Shown one piece after another: positions 6,148-14,877 of a DNA stretch of 33,500 nucleotides. The position numbers were made by a program, and so were the translations under genes. The stretch is from positions 1 through 33,500 of the forward strand of contig DATDCV010000485.1 in the NCBI GenBank assembly GCA_036524155.1, given 5' to 3'. Below the pieces are notes generated by a model. That model did no database searches. It saw only the letters and a list, made by a program, of their open reading frames with translations, and was not told where the DNA came from. Source of the stretch: DATDCV01 sp036524155. GTDB lineage: Bacteria > Verrucomicrobiota > Verrucomicrobiia > Limisphaerales > UBA8199. The stretch's first letter is position 1. The number at the start of each line of letters is the position of its first letter.

Positions 6148-7461
6148 TTACGGCCGTTTGTAAACGACGCCGTCCTTCATGACGAAGCGGACGTCGCGGA
6201 CGGCGGCGATGTTGGTGGTGGGGTCGCCGATGACGGCAACGAGGTCGGCCAGGAGGTTGGGGTGGATGCGGCCGAGTTTGTCTTCGAGGTGCAAGATCCG
6301 CGCGTTGACGGCGGTGGCGGCGACGAGCGCAGCGGCCGGAGACATGCGGGCGAGGACCATCCATTCGAGTTCGCGATGGTTGGTTCCATGCGCGAACACA
6401 CCGACGTCGCTGCCCATACCGATGGTGACATTGGCGTCGAGCGCGAGCTTGAACGCGCGGAGTCCGCGCTTAAGCTCGTCTGTTAATTCGTCCTGGCCGG
6501 GTTTATAGCCGTGGAAATATTCGGCGTAGGCTTCAGTGGCGGTGAGAGTCGGAAGATAGGCAACGTGGTTACTCGCCATGAGGCGAAAGACTTCTTCGGT
6601 GCCGCCGTTGCCATGCTCGATGCTGTCAACACCGGCTGTGACGGCGCGGCGCATTCCTTCAGCCGTGGTGGCATGCGCGGCGGTTGGACGTCCGGCTGAG
6701 CGAGCCTCCTCGACGAGCGCGCGAAGCTCTTCGGCACTAAAGGTGGGAACCGGCTTGCCTTCGGGTCCGCGGCCATAATCGGCATAGACTTTGATCCAAT
6801 CGGCGCCCATGGCGGCTTGCTCGCGCACCGCTTTGAGAATCTCCGGTATGCCGCTGGCCTCCTGGGCTCCTTTGGGCAAGAGCACATTCTCGGCAAAGCC
6901 GCGTGGGCCCGGGCCGTAACTGGCGGTGGCGACGATTGCCCTGGTGGCGACCAGGAGGCGGGGACCGGGAATGAGCCCTTCATCAACGGCACGTTTCATG
7001 GCCACATCTGAAAAGCCGGCGCCCTCGGTGCCGAGGTCGCGCAGGAGCGTAAACCCGGCCAGGAGAGTGTTTTTGAGGTGCAGCGCGGCGCGGACGGACC
7101 GGTAGGCGACGGGCTCCTTGAGGACCTGGTCGTCCCAGAGAGTTTCGTTGTAAGGATGAAGGAAGATGTGGGAGTGAATGTCCATCAGGCCCGGCAGCAA
7201 CGTCATTCCTGGCAGATCGATCCTCTCCGCGCCGGCAGGGGTGCTGACTTCGCCAGCGGGTCCGACGGCGGCAATTCTGTTACTGGTGACCAGGACGGAC
7301 CAGCCTTCGTGCGGTTTGCCTGATTCGGAATCAAAAACACGGGCCGGTGTGAGAAAAAAGGAAGTGTTCAAGTTTTGAGGAGGTGGGTTCGGCCGGCTGG
7401 GAGCGCAGGGGGCGGCGTGAATTCCCAGGAATAACGGGAAAAGGTAAAACCAGGGGCGCAT
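6148..7461 (-). CDS. Secreted metal-dependent amidohydrolase (imidazolonepropionase/prolidase-like)
   Basis: A 437-residue protein. I start at the ATG at 7461, which gives a signal peptide (MRPWFYLFPLFLGIHAAP); a start 12 codons upstream is less likely. The amidohydrolase TIM-barrel signature is complete. It opens with the strand 'LPGMTLLPGLMDIHSHIF' carrying the HxH metal ligands. Next are 'GADWIKVYADYG' with the lysine that is usually carboxylated, 'TAAHATTAEGM' and 'GVDSIEHG' with two further His ligands, and 'TIGMGSDVG' with the catalytic Asp. The closing 'GRIHPNLLADLVAV.GDP' strand is the standard composite beta-sandwich. The subfamily is that of Xaa-Pro dipeptidase/imidazolonepropionase-like enzymes, many of which are exported and of uncertain substrate. 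It is probably periplasmic. The gene is monocistronic, with the pseudopilin gene 277 bp upstream. Confidence 0.88.
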   Translation of the reverse strand: MRPWFYLFPLFLGIHAAPCAPSRPNPPPQNLNTSFFLTPARVFDSESGKPHEGWSVLVTSNRIAAVGPAGEVSTPAGAERIDLPGMTLLPGLMDIHSHIFLHPYNETLWDDQVLKEPVAYRSVRAALHLKNTLLAGFTLLRDLGTEGAGFSDVAMKRAVDEGLIPGPRLLVATRAIVATASYGPGPRGFAENVLLPKGAQEASGIPEILKAVREQAAMGADWIKVYADYGRGPEGKPVPTFSAEELRALVEEARSAGRPTAAHATTAEGMRRAVTAGVDSIEHGNGGTEEVFRLMASNHVAYLPTLTATEAYAEYFHGYKPGQDELTDELKRGLRAFKLALDANVTIGMGSDVGVFAHGTNHRELEWMVLARMSPAAALVAATAVNARILHLEDKLGRIHPNLLADLVAVIGDPTTNIAAVRDVRFVMKDGVVYKRP

Positions 7462-7511
7462 TGGAAGCAAAGTGTCCCCATGGTCAGGGGGTGTCAAGGG
7501 ACGGGAGAGGT

Positions 7512-7604
7512 CTCACTTTGGAAGGACGAGCTCCCGAGAGTCCCCGTTTTTACGGTGGGCGATGGGAATTGGGACTCGCGGGAGCTCGTCCTTCCGTTGG
7601 TGAG
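7512..7604. repeat. Large inverted repeat, GGACGAGCTCCCG family
   Basis: The left arm (7512-7544) and right arm (7571-7604) pair over about 33 bases. The longest perfect block is GGAAGGACGAGCTCCCG, followed after one mismatch by GAGTCCC. The outer CTCAC/GTGAG ends pair across a 3-4 base bulge. The 26-base centre is not conserved with the arms. It sits between two leftward genes, 51 bp upstream of the amidohydrolase start, so it could act on the pseudopilin transcript. Size and symmetry fit a non-autonomous REP/MITE-like element. Confidence 0.9.
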
Positions 7605-7738
7605 ATGAGATCACCGCCGAAGGGAGGGAGTGCCAAGGCGGTGGTGGGTGAGTTGTCGGATAAGAGCATGTTTTAGACACCCAAATGCGCCAAGATCACG
7701 TTGAGGGCAGTTGTGGTTACGGCAGCGCACTGTTGAGT

Positions 7739-8413
7739 TCACGGAACTGCCAACCGATTAGTGGGGATCCCCTGGTTCCGGATTATTGGCCCCAGCCTGT
7801 GGTTCGTCAGGAATTCGGTGTGGCCATCCAAGAACACGATATTGCCCCCAGGGGGATTCATGTTGCCATGCAGTTCCCGTGTCCAGGCAATCGAGGCGTT
7901 TGTCGTCAGAAGGAAAAGACCCGGTTTTACCGGCGTGCCCCCCGTCTGCAAGTGGCGGTCTCCGGCGAGGAACGTGAATGATGGAGGAGTGTTGGTGGGC
8001 TGGAGATCGACGCTGAGGAAGTAGCTTACGTTCGTGTTGTTCAGTCCCACATAACTCGTTGCGACGTGTTTGGCCTTGTCAGTCGGGCAAATCCATACCT
8101 TGGGAGTCGGGACTTCGTTTGAGAGCGTCTGAAAGTGCGGCGCTGGGCTGCCCGCAGCAATCATTTCCATGGAGCCGCCGTTGGTGAGGGAGACCTGGGA
8201 AGGGAATCGGTCGCCGTGATCGCTGGCGAACACTTGAAGCGCGAGGTTGATTTGCCTCAGGTTATTTGCGCAGTGGACAACCCATGCCCGCTGGGGACGC
8301 CGGTCGAACGTCGGTACCGTTATCATCAGGAGAATAAGGAGCACGATCCCTACGACGAGCACTTCCAGGAGTGTAAATGCCTTCGCGGCCGATCTGGATG
8401 ACGTGGCGCTCAT
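7739..8413 (-). CDS. Pseudopilin-like protein with prepilin-type N-terminal helix
   Basis: A 224-residue protein started at the ATG at 8413. The leader MSATSSRSAAKA precedes FTLLEVLVVGIVLLILLMIT, an N-terminal methylation helix with Phe+1 and Glu+5. The residue before Phe is Ala, not the usual Gly, which some prepilin peptidases tolerate. After the helix come 'HCANNLRQINLALQVFASDHGDRFP' and a CPTD motif. The late block 'GGNIVFLDGHTEFLTNHRL' is the shortened equivalent of the H-X9-DG tail in related proteins. This size is typical of the DUF1559/type II secretion G-like paralogues of Verrucomicrobia. It is divergent from the GH92 gene with 102 bp between starts, a likely shared promoter region. 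Confidence 0.85.
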   Translation of the reverse strand: MSATSSRSAAKAFTLLEVLVVGIVLLILLMITVPTFDRRPQRAWVVHCANNLRQINLALQVFASDHGDRFPSQVSLTNGGSMEMIAAGSPAPHFQTLSNEVPTPKVWICPTDKAKHVATSYVGLNNTNVSYFLSVDLQPTNTPPSFTFLAGDRHLQTGGTPVKPGLFLLTTNASIAWTRELHGNMNPPGGNIVFLDGHTEFLTNHRLGPIIRNQGIPTNRLAVP

Positions 8414-8515
8414 GGCACTTGCACTATATTCAGCATGGTCTCGCACGCCAAGGTGGAACCTCCCGGCATCGTTTTAGGTTTTACGTTTTGCGCCGTCACG
8501 TTCTAGGATAAGCCC

Positions 8516-10819
8516 ATGCGCCAATTCATCACAGCGTTGAACTTCGTACCTCTTCTTCTGACCCTATGCCTTCTTTCGGGTGAGGCTGGCAACTCAGCTC
8601 CGGTCACGTTGGCCAATCCGCTGCAGGGCACCGACTCGATCCCCGGGTATTCGCATGGGAACCAGTATCCGGGCGTGGCGGTGCCGTTCCCGATGAATAC
8701 GTGGGCGCCTTACACGCAGCCGATTCGCGATCCGTTTTACTACCAATACCGCCAGAACAAACTGCGGGGCATCCGCCAGACGCATCAGCCGAGCCCTTGG
8801 ATTGCGGATTACGCGGCATTCTCGCTGATGCCTGTCACCGGCAACCTGGCGGTGACTGAGGATGACCGGGCTTCGGTGTTTCGACACGAGGATGAAATTG
8901 CGCAGCCGAGCTATTACCGGGTCCGGCTCGACACCTGGAAGGCCGTCGCAGAGGTAACGCCGACGGAGCGGTGCGCGGTGTTTCGATTCACTTTTGAGCG
9001 GGCGGGCGATTCGTATATCGTCCTGGACGCTTTTACGGGCGGGTCCTCCGTCGAGATAATCCCCTCGGAGAAAAAGATTGTCGGCACCACGAGGTACACG
9101 CACGGCGGCATCCCGGATAATTTCACGAACTATTTCGTAGTTGTTTTTGACCGGCCTTTTACGGCTTACGGCGTGTGGTCGCCTGAAAAACTGGGGACGG
9201 GAACGGTGTGGTTGGTTGGCGACCACGTTGGGGCGTTTGTCAAATTCAGGCCGCGGGCGGGGCAGGCGATAGGCTGCAAGGCCGCTTCCTCATTCATCAG
9301 CCCGGAGCAGGCGCAGAGGAATCTGGACCAGGAAGTGGGCAAGGCGGATTTTGGCGCGATTCGCAAACGGGCGGAGCAGCGCTGGAATGATGCATTGGGG
9401 CGCGTGCGCATCGAGGGGGGCATGCCGGACCAGCAGCGGACGTTTTACACCGCGCTCTATCGCAGCATCATGTGGCCTCACCGGTTCCACGAACTGGACG
9501 CCAACCGACGGCCGGTTTATTTCAGTCCCTACGATGGGAAAGTCCACCAGGGTGTGCTCTACACCGACACCGGTTTTTGGGACACGTTCCGCGCGTCTCA
9601 CCCGCTCTACAATTTGCTCTTCCCGGAAATCAGCGCGGAGATTCTGCAGGGTTTGCTCAACGCCTACGACCAGAGCGGGTGGCTGCCCGAGTGGTCCAGT
9701 CCGGGCCATCGCAATTGCATGATTGGCAATCACGCATTTTCATTGCTGGCGGACGGCTGGGCAAAAGGGATTCGCAACTTCGACCCGCAAAAAGCGCTGG
9801 CGGCAATGGTCCACGACGCAACGACCCAGGCGCCTGAGAAGTGCCGTTCGCTCGGGCGAGACGGGGCGGAGTATTACGACAAGATCGGATATGTGCCGTA
9901 CTCGCTGGTGCGGGGCGAGCCGAGTTTCGCCGAGGCCACCGCGAAGACCCTTGAGTATGCGTATGACGATTACTGCGCGGCGGAATTTGCCAAGGCGATC
10001 GGGCGTCCGGGTGAAGCGGAGATGTTTGCGAAGAAGGCGATGAATTATACGAATGTGTTTGATGCGAGCATCGGTTTCGTCCGAGGACGGAAGGCGGATG
10101 GTTCGTGGTGCGAGCCGTTTGACCCTACGGAGTGGGGTGGACCGTTTACCGAAGGCTGTTCGTGGCACTGGACGTGGAGCGTGTTCCACGACGTGCAGGG
10201 CTTGATCGGTTTGATGGGCGGGGAGAAGGCCTTCGGTGACAAACTGGATGCGGTGTTCACATCGCCGAATACGTTCAAGCCCGGCACGTATGGCCGGCCG
10301 ATTCACGAAATGACCGAGATGGCAGCGTTGGACATGGGCCAATACGCGCACGCCAATGAACCGATCCACCACATGATCTATTTGTATGCTTACGCGGGGC
10401 AGCCGTGGAAAGTGCAATCCCGAATTCGCCTGGTGATGAGCAAGTTGTACCAGGCCACTCCGGATGGTCTCTGCGGTGATGAAGACACCGGGCAGATGTC
10501 CGCCTGGTATGTTTTCAGCGCTTTGGGTTTTTACCCCGTGTGCCCGGGCGACACAAACTACGTCATCGGGAGCCCGCTTTTTGACCGCGCCATACTTACA
10601 CTGGCGGGTGGCAAACGGTTTGCCATCAGCGCCAGGGAAAATGGGCCGCAGCGGCCCTACATTCGAGGCGCGACTCTTAACGGCGCGCGCTTCGATCGGA
10701 CTTTCATAGGGCACCAGGAAATTATGGGCGGTGGGGAGTTGACCTTCGACATGGGTTCCGCTCCCGACTATAAGTGGGCAGTGGCCCCGGAATGCCGGCC
10801 GCCGCGCTCGATGCGGTAA
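8516..10819 (+). CDS. Secreted GH92 family alpha-mannosidase
   Basis: A 767-residue protein with an N-terminal signal peptide (residues 1-28, cut near GNSAP). The family GH92 order is intact. The N-terminal beta-sandwich begins 'NPLQGTDSIPGYSHGNQYPGVAVPFPMNTWAPYT'. The (alpha/alpha)6 domain has 'DTGFWDTFRASHPLYNLLFP' (351-370), 'GWLPEWSSPGHRNCMIGNHA' (388-407) and 'EGCSWHWTWSVFHDVQGL' (546-563). The hallmark 'GDEDTGQMSAWYVFSALGFY' (654-673) carries the acidic residues near the catalytic calcium. GH92 enzymes are calcium-dependent inverting exo-alpha-mannosidases, mostly alpha-1,2, acting on N-glycans or fungal mannan. Length is usual for the family. Linkage specificity cannot be read from the sequence. 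No transporter or regulator is adjacent. Confidence 0.92.
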   Translation: MRQFITALNFVPLLLTLCLLSGEAGNSAPVTLANPLQGTDSIPGYSHGNQYPGVAVPFPMNTWAPYTQPIRDPFYYQYRQNKLRGIRQTHQPSPWIADYAAFSLMPVTGNLAVTEDDRASVFRHEDEIAQPSYYRVRLDTWKAVAEVTPTERCAVFRFTFERAGDSYIVLDAFTGGSSVEIIPSEKKIVGTTRYTHGGIPDNFTNYFVVVFDRPFTAYGVWSPEKLGTGTVWLVGDHVGAFVKFRPRAGQAIGCKAASSFISPEQAQRNLDQEVGKADFGAIRKRAEQRWNDALGRVRIEGGMPDQQRTFYTALYRSIMWPHRFHELDANRRPVYFSPYDGKVHQGVLYTDTGFWDTFRASHPLYNLLFPEISAEILQGLLNAYDQSGWLPEWSSPGHRNCMIGNHAFSLLADGWAKGIRNFDPQKALAAMVHDATTQAPEKCRSLGRDGAEYYDKIGYVPYSLVRGEPSFAEATAKTLEYAYDDYCAAEFAKAIGRPGEAEMFAKKAMNYTNVFDASIGFVRGRKADGSWCEPFDPTEWGGPFTEGCSWHWTWSVFHDVQGLIGLMGGEKAFGDKLDAVFTSPNTFKPGTYGRPIHEMTEMAALDMGQYAHANEPIHHMIYLYAYAGQPWKVQSRIRLVMSKLYQATPDGLCGDEDTGQMSAWYVFSALGFYPVCPGDTNYVIGSPLFDRAILTLAGGKRFAISARENGPQRPYIRGATLNGARFDRTFIGHQEIMGGGELTFDMGSAPDYKWAVAPECRPPRSMR

Positions 10820-11219
10820 GACGAAGGAGCGGAGGCTGAACCGGGCAGCTTGCGGTGGGGCGGGGATGCTCAGAGTGGTCCATCGTGACGGCTCGGTTGT
10901 GGGTGGGCCGAGCATCCGGCGCGCGGACTTCAGTCCGCAGCAATGCCCGACCGACCCTCGGGTCTGGAATTCAGATACCCCCCTGCTGGTGAGAGTTGCT
11001 GCGGACTGAAGTGCGCGCGCCGGTCATGCCGTAAGGGGAGTTTTGCTTAAACTGGTCCATCGCAAATTTAGTCTTTACAGGAAGCGATCGACGGGCCAAA
11101 ACTCGCTCTAAGTTAGTGCAGTGGGTCGCTTCTATGCAGACTTTCGGAACACAGGCGCTGGGGCTAAGGGGTCTCCTTGCGCATGCGCGCTGCTCGACTT
11201 CAGGAACTTCAATCAACTT
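10820..11219. other. 400-bp intergenic region with an inverted repeat
   Basis: This runs between the GH92 stop and the next secreted-protein start. It holds the palindromic element at 10916-11023, listed separately. The 196 bases between that element and the ATG at 11220 should include the promoter of the downstream gene; no convincing -35/-10 pair stood out. Confidence 0.5.
10916..11023. repeat. Inverted repeat, GGACTTCAGTCCGCAGCAA family
   Basis: 28-base arms at 10916-10943 and 10996-11023 match at 27 of 28 positions when one is inverted. The conserved core is ACTTCAGTCCGCAGCAA, flanked outward by GCGCGC and CCGG. The 52-base centre has no obvious symmetry. The core also contains its own short palindrome (GGACTTCAGTCC). 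It is distinct in sequence from the elements at 7512 and 20920. It is probably a mobile non-autonomous palindrome and may also fold in the GH92 mRNA tail, 97 bp after the stop. Confidence 0.92.
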
Positions 11220-13940
11220 ATGAAAACAAAAACACAACAACCTTCCCAGTTTTTCACAGCGTCTGATTTGCATCCCTCGCGATGGCTTTGGCTGGCGGCG
11301 CTGGCCTGTTGCGCCGCGGGCCAATTGTGGGCGGCCACGACGACGATTGTGAGCGATGATTTCGAATCCTACACGGGCGCCGCAACGAGTCTCACAGACA
11401 CCAGCGATGCGGATCCTTTGGTCCCCAATGGGGTGATACCCGATGATAATCCGGTGGGCGGCGTGGATGGCAGCGGCGTGCAGTTGATCAATTGGCTCGC
11501 CCATTCGGGGTCGCAATCGCTGTTGTTACGGAGCGGAAGTGAAGCGCAGCTACAATTGGTGAACGCCCGCAGCGGGTCGAGCTACACGCTGGATTTTTGG
11601 GTCTACGCCGTGCGGGAGCCGACGAGCAGCCAGAACTTCTATGTGATTTTGCGGGGCGAAGGGTCCGATTTCAACGGGCAGGACTACCTGGCGTACCAGG
11701 TCAACCGTGCGACTAATTCGACGGTTTTGCGGTATTACGACGGGGTTGGGCCGTCCGCTCCCAACTGGATCAACACCACCGCCAACCAGGCGACCGACCG
11801 CTGGCAGCACCACCGCCTGGTGATCAACCCCAATGCGTTGACCTTTAGCCTTTACGTGGATGACATGACGACGTCAGTCGTAAGCGACGTGGAGATTTCC
11901 CGGAGCGAAGTCGCCGTTCCAACTTTGCTTCGCGTCCTCAACGAAGGCAACAGCGCCGACGACGGCTACTTCGCCATCGACGATGTGAGCCTGACCGTGG
12001 AAAACGCGATTGACCTGACGGGTACATTTACCGACGGATTTGAGACTTATCCTGCCCGGACCACACCCGAAGACGATGCGGATCCGCAGGGTCCCTGGAT
12101 TACAACCGAGACCGATGGCACCGCGTCCAACGGCGCGGGCAAGAGTCCGGCGCCTGTCAAAGTGCAGGTGGTGAATTCGAGCGTCGTGACGCCGCATTCG
12201 GGAACGAATTGCCTGAAACTGGAGTATGGGCAGCGGGCGGGGGCGAGCATTGCCTGGGGAGTGCCGCCGCAATCGGACGTGCAGATCACGTGGTGGGCGC
12301 GAGTGCCGGCGTCGGTGGCCGGAACGACTGCGAATTACCTGCGGATGTCGCTCTACGGGGCGGAGAACGGCGACTGTCTGGCGGGTGACAATGCGTTGTT
12401 GGGGTATGGGTCGAGGCAAGCGGGCATCGGGGACGAGACGTCGTTGACCTATTACCTTGGCAGCGGGTGGTTGGATACGGCGGTGGACTACACGCCGGAC
12501 ACCTGGGAGCAGTACCGGCTGATTACGCACACCAGCCAGGGCCTTTATACCATTATGAAGGATCCGAGCGGCGCGAACCCGCAGGTGGTCGTGGACCGGA
12601 AACCGTTCATCGGGTCAGCCGCCAACTGGAGCCCTGTCTTCATGGCCGCGTGGAGTTCCTCCAACGGCACGAATCATCCGCCGGTATACATCGACGACAT
12701 CGAGATCAAATCACTGGCCTCAACGCTGGAGCCCCTGGGTGAGCCGTACGCGATCACGAACTATGGAACGCGGTTCACCAACTGGACGGTTCTGACGGCG
12801 AACGCGCCGGTGGGCAAGCCGGTAGTCGATCCGCGCGACACCAACACGATCCTATTCACCACCGACATAGCAGGCGGCGGCATCTATCGCGCGCGGAAGG
12901 TGGCGAGTGGCAACTGGGCGATTGATCCGCAGCCGATCGTCGGCGGATTGGATCGGCCTTCCGGCCTGGCGATCGAAAACAATGGCACGATTTGGTGGAC
13001 GCACGATTATAACAACGATTTCACGCGATCGCTGGCCCGCCTGAAAGCGCCGTGGGCGAGCAACACCGTGGAAACGATTATCGCCGATATCGGCGATCCG
13101 TTGGCCACCACCAGGGATGACGACGCGATCGACGTGACAGTTGCGCCGGCCACCTTCAGTGGAGTTTACGGCCAGCCGGGGATGATTGTGGTTGCGGATC
13201 GGGGAGTGGACGGCGATGCGAACAACGCAGTTTACTTGGTTGACCCTGCCACCACACTTCTTGACCAGGTCGGCTACAATAATTTCCTGGTGAACCCCAC
13301 GCCGAGCCTCCTGGGCAACAATCTCGATGCGATCGCTTCGCTCCCGGCGTCAGGCGAAGTAGTCACGCTCAGTACGGACGGCTATTTGGTGGCGGTAGAT
13401 GGCAACGGCGTCACGCGCAACATTAACGCATTCAACCTGTGGCCGCTGGGCGGCAGCGCCACGGGGCAGGGCATCGCGGTGGACCCGACAACGGCCAAGA
13501 TCTGGGCGACGGACGACATTCTGGACGAAATCTGGTCGGTCGACGCGGCCAGCGGGGCAGACCAGAGAGAGATTGGGTTCCCCTTGACGGATCCGCTACG
13601 CACCGACCGGCAGATCGACTTTCACGACCCCGGCCTGGGTTTCGCGCCGGACGGCAGTTTCATGGTGGTGACGGATACGAGCATGAGCAATGGCGGTGGC
13701 GGACGGCTGATCATTTTCCATAACGAACCGTTTGCGCTTCCGTCGTTCGCGATTACCTCGGTGAACCGGGTCGCCGAGGGTTGGCAAGTGAGCTGGCAGT
13801 CGGCAGGCGCGGCAAAGTACCGGTTGCAGCGCGGCAGCACGCTGACCGACCTGCAGGATATCACGGGTGATCTGACGGTAACCCAATTTACAGACACCAA
13901 TAACGTTGGAAATGTGTTCTATCGCGTGGTGGCGAAATAA
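11220..13940 (+). CDS. Large secreted protein: two ConA-like domains plus beta-propeller-like region
   Basis: 906 residues. The ATG at 11220 gives a long but plausible signal peptide (core WLWLAALACCAAGQLWA, cut near residue 38); the frame is open upstream without a better start. Residues about 43-185 and 190-400 are two lectin-like jelly rolls, each starting 'DDFESYTG' or 'DGFETYPA' and ending with 'IDDVSLTV' or 'IDDIEIKS'. Residues 405-835 contain repeated short blade-like strands ('GGIYRARKVASGNWAIDPQP', 'RPSGLAIENNGTIWWTHDY', 'GQGIAVDPTTAKIWATDDIL'), suggesting an NHL/SMP-30-like propeller. The last 65 residues, ending VFYRVVAK, form the short Fn3-like tail typical of verrucomicrobial exported proteins. 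No catalytic motif is visible; a binding or cell-surface role is inferred. A prepilin gene follows 96 bp downstream on the same strand. Confidence 0.8.
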   Translation: MKTKTQQPSQFFTASDLHPSRWLWLAALACCAAGQLWAATTTIVSDDFESYTGAATSLTDTSDADPLVPNGVIPDDNPVGGVDGSGVQLINWLAHSGSQSLLLRSGSEAQLQLVNARSGSSYTLDFWVYAVREPTSSQNFYVILRGEGSDFNGQDYLAYQVNRATNSTVLRYYDGVGPSAPNWINTTANQATDRWQHHRLVINPNALTFSLYVDDMTTSVVSDVEISRSEVAVPTLLRVLNEGNSADDGYFAIDDVSLTVENAIDLTGTFTDGFETYPARTTPEDDADPQGPWITTETDGTASNGAGKSPAPVKVQVVNSSVVTPHSGTNCLKLEYGQRAGASIAWGVPPQSDVQITWWARVPASVAGTTANYLRMSLYGAENGDCLAGDNALLGYGSRQAGIGDETSLTYYLGSGWLDTAVDYTPDTWEQYRLITHTSQGLYTIMKDPSGANPQVVVDRKPFIGSAANWSPVFMAAWSSSNGTNHPPVYIDDIEIKSLASTLEPLGEPYAITNYGTRFTNWTVLTANAPVGKPVVDPRDTNTILFTTDIAGGGIYRARKVASGNWAIDPQPIVGGLDRPSGLAIENNGTIWWTHDYNNDFTRSLARLKAPWASNTVETIIADIGDPLATTRDDDAIDVTVAPATFSGVYGQPGMIVVADRGVDGDANNAVYLVDPATTLLDQVGYNNFLVNPTPSLLGNNLDAIASLPASGEVVTLSTDGYLVAVDGNGVTRNINAFNLWPLGGSATGQGIAVDPTTAKIWATDDILDEIWSVDAASGADQREIGFPLTDPLRTDRQIDFHDPGLGFAPDGSFMVVTDTSMSNGGGGRLIIFHNEPFALPSFAITSVNRVAEGWQVSWQSAGAAKYRLQRGSTLTDLQDITGDLTVTQFTDTNNVGNVFYRVVAK

Positions 13941-13983
13941 CACCGGCCAGTGCGCTGGGTCTGCCACGGCAAGCGCGTATTTG

Positions 13984-14016
13984 CGGGAGCCGCCGTTTCG
14001 AAGGCGGCGGCTCCCG
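13984..14016. repeat. Perfect 12-bp hairpin between secreted-protein and prepilin genes
   Basis: CGGGAGCCGCCG (13984-13995) pairs fully with CGGCGGCTCCCG (14005-14016) around a 9-base loop. It begins 43 bp after one stop codon and ends 20 bp before the next start, with only ATAATTTG after it. It could attenuate or partly terminate read-through, or protect the upstream mRNA end. It may also be a dispersed palindrome, since this phylum carries many. Confidence 0.85.
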
Positions 14017-14036
14017 ATAATTTGAAAGAGATCAGT

Positions 14037-14873
14037 ATGAGAATAGAAAGTCGCAACCGCTCGGGCTTCACATTGATAGAGCTGCTGGTGGTGATCGCCA
14101 TTATCGCGATTCTTGCCGCGATGCTTCTGCCCGCTTTGTCACGCGCCAAAGCCAAGGCGCAGGGTATTTCGTGCTTGAACAACCACCGCAATCTGATGGT
14201 GGCCTGGAAGATGTATGTCGAAGACAGCCGCGAGATCCTGCCGTTTGTCAAACACGGCCCTTATGAATGGGTCGGCGGCTGGCTGGACTACAGCGGTAAC
14301 CGGGACAACTGGGATGTGGAGTATAACATCAAGACCAGCATTTTGTATCCCTATTGCAAGAATCCCACGGTCTTCAAATGCCCCGCCGATGCGAGCGTCG
14401 TCAATGTCCGTGGCACGATCATGAAGCGGGTGCGCACGATGTCCATGCTCAACTGGATTGGCGGCCGCGGCGAAAACCGGCCCATGAATTGGTCCAATGT
14501 GACCTTCGGCAACCAATCCGGGGAGTACAGGATTTACCGCAAATCTTCGGATTTTAACATGCCGGGGCCGGCCAAGACGTTCGTCTTTCTCGACGAGCGG
14601 GAAGACAGTATCAACGACGGCATGTTCGTGGTTGATATGTTGGTTTATCCCACGACGACGGAATCCATCGTGGATTATCCGGCCAGCTACCACGGGGGCG
14701 CGGGCGGTTTTTCTTTCGTGGACGGCCATTCGGAACTGAAGAAGTGGTCCACGTCGAAAATCCTCGAACGGCCGCTGCTTGGCCAGGTGCGCCCCTATCC
14801 GACTCCGTTATCGGGGGAGTTCAACAAAGATGTCGCCTGGATGCAGGAGCGTGCCACCCGGATGATTCCCTAG
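14037..14873 (+). CDS. Prepilin-type N-terminal methylation protein (H-X9-DG type)
   Basis: 278 residues from the ATG at 14037, preceded by GAAAGAGA as a possible ribosome site. The leader MRIESRNRSG is followed by the cleavage site and helix FTLIELLVVIAIIAILAAML. The remaining layout closely parallels the protein at 3765: 'AKAQGISCLNN', 'YVEDSREILPF', 'FKCPADAS', 'TFVFLDEREDSINDGMFVVD' and 'ASYHGGAGGFSFVDGHSEL'. The two are clear paralogues. It likely follows the large secreted protein gene in one transcript, interrupted by a strong hairpin. Its stop codon lies 4 bp from the stop of the convergent GDPD gene. Confidence 0.9.
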   Translation: MRIESRNRSGFTLIELLVVIAIIAILAAMLLPALSRAKAKAQGISCLNNHRNLMVAWKMYVEDSREILPFVKHGPYEWVGGWLDYSGNRDNWDVEYNIKTSILYPYCKNPTVFKCPADASVVNVRGTIMKRVRTMSMLNWIGGRGENRPMNWSNVTFGNQSGEYRIYRKSSDFNMPGPAKTFVFLDEREDSINDGMFVVDMLVYPTTTESIVDYPASYHGGAGGFSFVDGHSELKKWSTSKILERPLLGQVRPYPTPLSGEFNKDVAWMQERATRMIP

Positions 14874-14877
14874 GGCG

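Noticed and set aside
9740..10915. Long minus-strand open frame opposite the GH92 gene (391 codons)
   Set aside because: It is Arg/His-rich with no motifs and lies fully antisense to a well-supported GH92 enzyme; it reflects high GC codon bias.
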